Part shown: positions 59,014 through 64,000 of the stretch, piece by piece
Position numbering within the stretch: position 1 is the stretch's first letter
Layout: each line of letters starts with the position of its first letter
From: Kwoniella bestiolae CBS 10118
Taxonomy: Eukaryota > Basidiomycota > Tremellomycetes > Tremellales > Cryptococcaceae
Direction: 5' to 3'
Assembly: GCF_000512585.2 (NCBI RefSeq)
Contig: NC_089245.1
Span: 496,001-560,000, forward strand
Length of the DNA: 64,000 bases
The notes under the pieces: model-generated
Told to the model about the DNA's origin: nothing
The model's database searches: none
Seen by the model: only the letters and a program-made list of their open reading frames with translations
Program-made: the position numbers and the translations under genes

Positions 59014-59683
59014 GATGTTATGAGATGTGGATGATAATGCAAGAGATGCGCGATATAGTCGTCTATTCAATGTCGATGTCGATGATTTATACTCGTACAG
59101 TCGTACTCATGACCCCGACTATATGATCAATGACGTGAGAAGATCAAAGGATGTGCTTGAGTTCTGGGTTTCAATCTTGAGTTTTGATTCGGAGTCTGAA
59201 TATGTGATTGCGAGAGAAGTGATGATCCGACGATGAGGAGGGGAGGTGTTGGTGAGGCTGTGTTCTATGGTGACTACTAGTATGTATGGTACGAGTGATG
59301 TATGAGTATTTGGAGTCGTACTAAGCGGTGAGTATATAGGCTGTATCGTTTAGAGTACGCCAAGATCCCCTGCTCACCCCATCCCAAAGTAATGTTGCTT
59401 TTTTATCTTCGCCCTATAACCGTGTCTTGTTTACATCTCACCATCTGAACAATTACGTAAAAATAAACTCCTGTCTCGACGGTGGAGTCCGCTTATGAGC
59501 ATCGAGCGTGCGCTTGGATCGCTTCTCGTAAATCACACATCTTGTAGAAAAAGTTGAAAGATGAAGATGATGAATAATAGTGAACCTATACATATACATC
59601 ACTGGCGATATATAAACAACTCCTCCACCTTTCCCTCATATCATCATCCTCAATACCACTCGCATCTCGGCGAAATCCTTATC
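59014..59683. promoter_or_regulatory. Shared divergent promoter, b561 gene / MZM1
   Basis: About 670 bp with no supported gene. It presumably drives both genes. A TATATAAAC element lies near 59609-59617, about 70 bp before the MZM1 ATG. Confidence 0.4.
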
Positions 59684-60300
59684 ATGTCCTTCCCCGCTTC
59701 TCTAAAACCAGCCGCCAGATCAGCCTACAGGTCGATGTTGAGAGCATCTCGTATAACGTTCAACGGTGAGTACCAACTCTCATATCCTATGTCGGACCAA
59801 TCCATCCTGATATTCATTGATTTTCCAGGGGATCCAACAAGACACGTTCAAATGCTCTCAGTCCTCCGTCAGACATTCTCTTCACCCTCCTTGACACCGC
59901 CTGCGCCCGGATCAGCTGAGCTACGCTCTCCGGATGCCGAGTTCAAGCCTATAATAGAAGAGCAGGTGAACGAGGAGGAGGTGCAGAAAAGGATAGAAGA
60001 GTGGAAAGAGACTGCGCAGTTTTTGAGGAGGAATGTGGTGCAGGGTGTGCAGGATGAAGATGGGACGTGGAGTGAGTATCTGTGTGTTCCCAATGTTGAC
60101 GATCTGACTATCTTGCATTACCGAATATGGTTTTCCTCTGTTTTGTCATTATCTGAAGCTGATTGGCATAATGCTGTGATATGATAGAACTACGAGTCAC
60201 GGACGAAACGGAATTGGGAGATAATGCGACCATCAAGGAACCCCCCAAATTACCTTCCACGCCATTCCCCAATAGGAACAAAAGGAGATGTACCGACTAG
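59684..60300 (+). CDS. MZM1: MZM1, mitochondrial LYR-motif chaperone for complex III
   Basis: Mitochondrial matrix LYR protein that stabilises the Rieske iron-sulphur protein before its insertion into complex III. Three exons (59684-59765, 59829-60071, 60188-60300) close in phase to 145 residues. The LYR-type motif lies in SAYRSMLRASRITFNGDPT. IEEWKETAQFLRRNVVQGVQ matches the helix VAVFLRRNLVQGK of the family. The conserved end contains LRVTDETELGDNATIKEP and the basic Cys-containing tail NKRRCTD. A Ser/Pro insertion lies between the first two helices (SSPSLTPPAPGSAELR). The length is slightly greater than yeast Mzm1 (about 120). The start is the first ATG and yields a short basic N-terminus suited to import. 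Confidence 0.93.
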
Positions 60301-60504
60301 CTTCCGTCGGTCAAGCTCAGGAAGATCAAGAGGTACAACAACGAATGAGAGGATCTTAGCATCTACATACACATCATATAGCATCGATACAGTCATGATA
60401 TCTCTACACGTCTCACATCTTTCAAAGTATATCTTCGATAGATTCCAAAAACCCAAGCCGAAATTATGGTTCTCCTATTTGCGGATTCAAGGTTGACGTG
60501 TGCT

Positions 60505-60847
60505 CTAGTCATCGTCAATGCAGCATTCCCAACATCCCCATGCGCAACACTAGGCATCTCACCGCATGATTAGCACTGGTCGTAGGTATCGACAAATCGT
60601 GAAGGAGAGAAGTTGACTCACACCGCAAGCCAACCACGCGCAACATCCACCTCCTCTCAGTCTACTAATTCCCTCTTGTTGTGCTTGTTGTTCTTGAGAT
60701 TTAAGTCCATCAGCAGGCGGCGTGACTAGCAAAATGTCTCATCAGTCTACAATACTTGTCCGAGATAAGAAATAAGCACAGTATGAGATCGTACGCACCC
60801 TTTTTCATACCAGCATTGGCTGAGGGTTGTTCCTTGTTTGGTTCCAT
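60505..60847 (-). CDS. 65-residue cysteine-rich tail protein (CYSTM-like)
   Basis: Small protein missed by simple open-frame calling. Three exons (60847-60799, 60725-60622, 60549-60505) close in phase to 65 residues. The N-terminus is hydrophilic and Gln/Pro-rich (MEPNKEQPSANAGMKK, SQEQQAQQEG). The C-terminus is a cysteine/tryptophan-rich segment, GGGCCAWLACGCCAWGCWEC, followed by CIDDD. This resembles CYSTM/PCC1-type cysteine-rich transmembrane modules that are anchored in membranes by palmitoylation or a short helix and are often linked with stress or metal tolerance. The role here is inferred only from composition. It shares a promoter region with the PP2C gene on the other strand. Confidence 0.78.
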
Positions 60848-61649
60848 GATGAAGTTGAACTGCTTCGTATCGATATGCGATTCGTATGATGATGGGATGT
60901 TCAAGTACAAAGAAAGAGAGAGCAGGATGATCAGTCTTACATATATGGTCATTGGCCACTCGGACAATTTACGACTGCACTGCACGACCTGTAATAATAT
61001 TCACTGTACGCAGCAATGCACAGTCTGCGAGTCGACCCTTCCCTTCCCTTTGTGCCCTTTGTGTCAATAATGCAGTATCTATGCGGGGTCCAGTTGATGT
61101 TGATCCGAAACACCCGGATCAAAGGAAGGGTCCGAAAGGGTCAACATAACGATGCTCGCTGAAGTAATGTGTGATGTAACGAGTACAAATCTAGGGTGTG
61201 GTCAACCGATCTACATATATCACACTCATCCATCAAAGTCAAACCTCACTTTAGCACCATACAGTAATTATCTCAAAGGCTTAGCTCGTTGTGCTACACT
61301 CAAATCAACTCGAGCATAAGGTGTTTCGAAACAATCATTTCAGGTGATAGCGAATCGCCAACTCCAACCTGTCATTCCAAGAACCTTTGATGGCCTCCCT
61401 TGTCTGAGTGAACCATTCATCGCGTAAGATGTATCGTATCTACATGACGTAAATATCGAAGGTACCTTGAAGGAAGACCCTCCGTGAAGACAGATCGTCT
61501 GAGAACTAAGGTGATGTAGCCTAAGTCAATCACATATATAACAAACCTGAAGTGTTTGTTATTTTCCCAAATCGACAGTTCTCCATCAAATAACCCCTCC
61601 TATCATCTGACTTGTCATTTACGAAAGTAACCGTTCAATCACAATCGCA
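60848..61649. promoter_or_regulatory. Shared divergent promoter, CYSTM-like gene / PP2C
   Basis: About 800 bp between divergent start codons. Only short unsupported open frames are present. A TATATAAC element lies near 61535-61542, about 110 bp upstream of the PP2C ATG. Confidence 0.45.
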
Positions 61650-63726
61650 ATGCCTCTATTCAGTACCCTCTGCCCCTCACTCCATACCATCCTCCTATCC
61701 ACCTCCTCAGCCGCTCTAGCCTCTCTCCTCACTTACATATACTTCAACCCCCCCTCCTCCCTCCCCACTTTCAGATTCAAAATCCTCCTCTGGGACACCT
61801 CCCTAACCCCAACTAACAAACCCACATTCACACTAACTCGCAACGTCAGTCCGTGGGGTACAGGTCCCGAAACTCAAATAACGCACCATATCCTCCTGCC
61901 CTCAGAGGAATGCGAGGCGAAACTCGCCCGAAATCAAGCTTCCCACGAAGTCAGAAGGAAAGGTAATCCAGTGGTGAGGGTTGAGACTAATAGTCTGGCA
62001 GCTAATGATAAATGCGAAGATGAGATGTCTATTGATCTGCTGACTTCCTCTGATTTACCCCATCTGAGAAAAGGCGAAGAAGGAAAAGGATTCTGGGAGT
62101 ATTGGGGTAAATTACGAAATAAGTTGTCTATCGGTTTAGTCGCCAATGAGGGGGATGAGAAGGAGAAGAGTGATGGGAGTGAGGATATGATGTTGCTCAG
62201 CGTACTGGATGGGCATGGGGGTGGACAGACTAGCTCCTTGTTGAGAAAAGTACTGCACGGTACGATCTGTTGGGGGTTGGGTGGGTTGAGGGAGTGGACA
62301 AACCAGGGGGTGTATCAGAGAATTATCGACGTGTGAGTGGAGTGGCTCTCTCCTTTTTCTTTCTTCTGCTTCTGAGTGGTCTCTCCCTCATCAGCCTCAA
62401 GACAACCTACATCATCCTTGTAAACCTTATGGTGACTTGCATTTATGACTCATGTTCAGCTACAAAGCCCTCGACACCGATATCTGCCGCTCCGGCCTCT
62501 CAATAGCCCAAGCACCATGCCCCGATTGCGCTGAGGATAAGGTCCTACCCACCCCCAATCCATCGTTATTGTCCCTCATCCCCAATGCGGGTTCAACCGC
62601 CTGTACGGCCCTCCTCGATATCAAGAATGAGCGACTGTACCTTATCAATATAGGTGATGCTCGAGCAGTGCCGGGTTGGTATAATGAGAGGGAAGGGAAA
62701 TGGAGGGTTGATACGTTGAGTCAGGATCAGGAGTGTGGGAATCCAGATGAGGTCGAGAGGTGGGTCCTTTCGTTTTTCTCCTCTTCCCAACTTAGCTCGC
62801 CTATCGGGGCTGACTTCAGTGATAGGTTGAAAGCCAATCACTTTGATCAAGAGAACGTGGTCCTCGATGAGGGGTTCACCCCGAGATTATTGGGGAACAT
62901 GCAACCTTCCAGAGCATTCGGAGATGACGGTTTGAAATTGACCAAAAGCGAGAAAGAGTCGTGAGTGGTTAAGCTCACTGTATTTCAGTAAATCGGCCCT
63001 TAAGTTACAGAAACTGATGTTCTTGTCTGCATTCGCGTAGCATCGAGCTAGCGGGTCAAGTGAAATTTGTCGCAGATGAATCACCATTCACCAAGAAGAC
63101 TGTACCATACATCGATCCACCATACATGGACGCGGAACCTGAAATTGTTATTCGGAAATTACGTGAGAACCAGGATGAAAAGCTCAAATTCCTGGTTATA
63201 GCCACTGACGGGCGTAAGTGTTCTTCTCTTATCTCCCCATCCTTTGATATATTGAGTTGTTTAGCTGATGCCGGGTATCTCGTTTAGTATGGGACAAGAT
63301 CTCCTCCGAAGAGGCCATCCTCCTCCTCTCAGCGCATTATACGCATCCCAAACACGCGCCAATCCCCAAGACCAAGCTCCCCTCGCTCTTCCCCCAATTC
63401 GAACCTGATACGCTCCGACCCAGATCATACCCCGCTGAAGACCTTCCAGGGACTACGGCCGACAACTCCAAGGGTTGTTGGCTCTTCGAGGATGATAATG
63501 CTGCGACTCACTTGGTGAGGAACGGCCTGGATGGTGATGGGGATAAGAAAGTTCAGGAGATGATCCTGAGCTTGAGTGGGAATGGTACGAGGAGCGTAAG
63601 GGACGATACGAGCGTCATGTGAGTCGATTTGGTATTGAAGTCGACAGATGGGTGAATGCTGATTAGATTATGTTTTGTACGTTGTGGTTCAGTGTCGTTC
63701 ATTTGGATACTGACAGGTTGGATTAA
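61650..63726 (+). CDS. PP2C-family phosphatase, PDP-like (Ptc5/Ptc6 type)
   Basis: Predicted mitochondrial Mg/Mn-dependent Ser/Thr phosphatase acting on pyruvate dehydrogenase or similar. Six exons give about 570 residues. The N-terminus has a hydrophobic segment (LLSTSSAALASLLTYIYFNP) that may serve for mitochondrial targeting or membrane anchoring. The metal-binding motif LLSVLDGHGGGQTS is present. It is followed by STACTALLDIKNERLYLINI, then GDARAV, then GNMQPSRAFGD as in PDP enzymes, and ATDGLWDKISSEEAI (the Leu codon is split by an intron). The end is RDDTSVIVVHLDTDRLD, with TAA at 63724. A donor-side choice near 62760 is supported because the acceptor GATAG restores EVERLKANHFDQ, typical of PDP. 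Ptc5/Ptc6/PDP cannot be told apart with certainty. Confidence 0.88.
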
Positions 63727-64000
63727 GATATCGCGTGAAATACAACACTCATCAAGCAGCTCAGCAAGCCCTTTCTAACTTGGCTCTCTGATTGGAGTTC
63801 CGCGCTCTGACGATCCATATATTACACAACAGATTCTGTTGATATATATGTATTGCAATGCATGTTCCACCTATGCCTCTGTTGATACCTCAAGCTGCGA
63901 TAGTGCTGATGATGGCACTACCTCATGGCCATGACACCCCCCGAACCAATTGGGCTTTCTGCCTTTCGAGAAAGCTGCACACGGACTATGATACGGATGT
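63727..64000. other. Right-edge 3' region
   Basis: This is 274 bp past the PP2C stop to the window end. An open frame continues briefly, but no gene can be supported. It is presumably 3' UTR and the start of the next gene's flank. Confidence 0.5.

Overview
The window looks like nuclear DNA of a basidiomycete yeast of the Tremellomycetes (Cryptococcus/Kwoniella type). The evidence is dense short introns (about 50-100 nt) with GTRAGT-like donors, CTGAY branch points and YAG acceptors, several very small exons, and a gene set of fungal orthologues: KOG1, CSN2, TRA2, SSU72, NUP120/160, RRP40, CWC25, a Tea1/Kel1-type kelch protein, EAF, a UBE2E-type E2, MZM1 and a PDP-type PP2C. I built exon models by hand from splice signals and frame continuity. 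Where exon edges are quoted, the phases were checked to close. I saw no tRNA or rRNA gene, transposon, CRISPR array or centromere-like sequence.

Layout. 1-2294 (-): 5' part of a long disordered protein running off the left edge. 3791-9408 (-): KOG1/Raptor. 9916-12400 (+): COP9 signalosome subunit 2. 12833-13809 (+): a multi-repeat Con-6 protein. 14251-16000 (-): Tra2-like SR protein. 16370-18260 (+) and 19309-22289 (+): two MFS transporters, sugar type and glycerophosphodiester/phosphate type. 22587-23965 (-): SSU72 with a long proline-rich N-terminus. 24314-29224 (+): NUP120/160. 29333-33489 (-): three small co-oriented genes of unknown function, two of them sharing a new-looking domain. 34307-35234 (+): RRP40. 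36019-37315 (+): secreted WSC plus CPL1-like protein. 38417-38876 (+): a second Con-6 protein. 39271-40819 (+): CWC25. 40820-43026: the longest gene-poor gap, with a dispersed short repeat. 43027-45682 (+): mahogunin-like RING E3. 46314-51928 (-): kelch/coiled-coil polarity protein. 53142-54554 (-): EAF. 55013-56334 (+): UBE2E-type E2. 56906-59013 (-): DOMON/cytochrome b561 protein. 59684-60300 (+): MZM1. 60505-60847 (-): a 65-residue cysteine-rich tail protein. 61650-63726 (+): PP2C phosphatase.

Many genes sit head to head over 350-800 bp shared promoters (KOG1/CSN2, TRA2/MFS, SSU72/NUP120, EAF/E2, b561/MZM1, CYSTM/PP2C). Functionally this is mostly a housekeeping segment (TORC1, nuclear pore, RNA processing, ubiquitin/COP9). 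Against that background the accessory-looking parts are the small unknown genes at 29-33.7 kb, the two Con-6 genes and the secreted WSC/CPL1-like gene.

The best candidates for something undescribed are the paralogous domain shared by the genes at 30641-31970 and 32902-33489 (same intron position and phase), the 75-bp repeat in the first of these, the symmetric repeat exon of the first Con-6 gene, and the 8-nt exon carrying part of the catalytic cysteine codon of the E2. I found no convincing complete novel multi-gene system.
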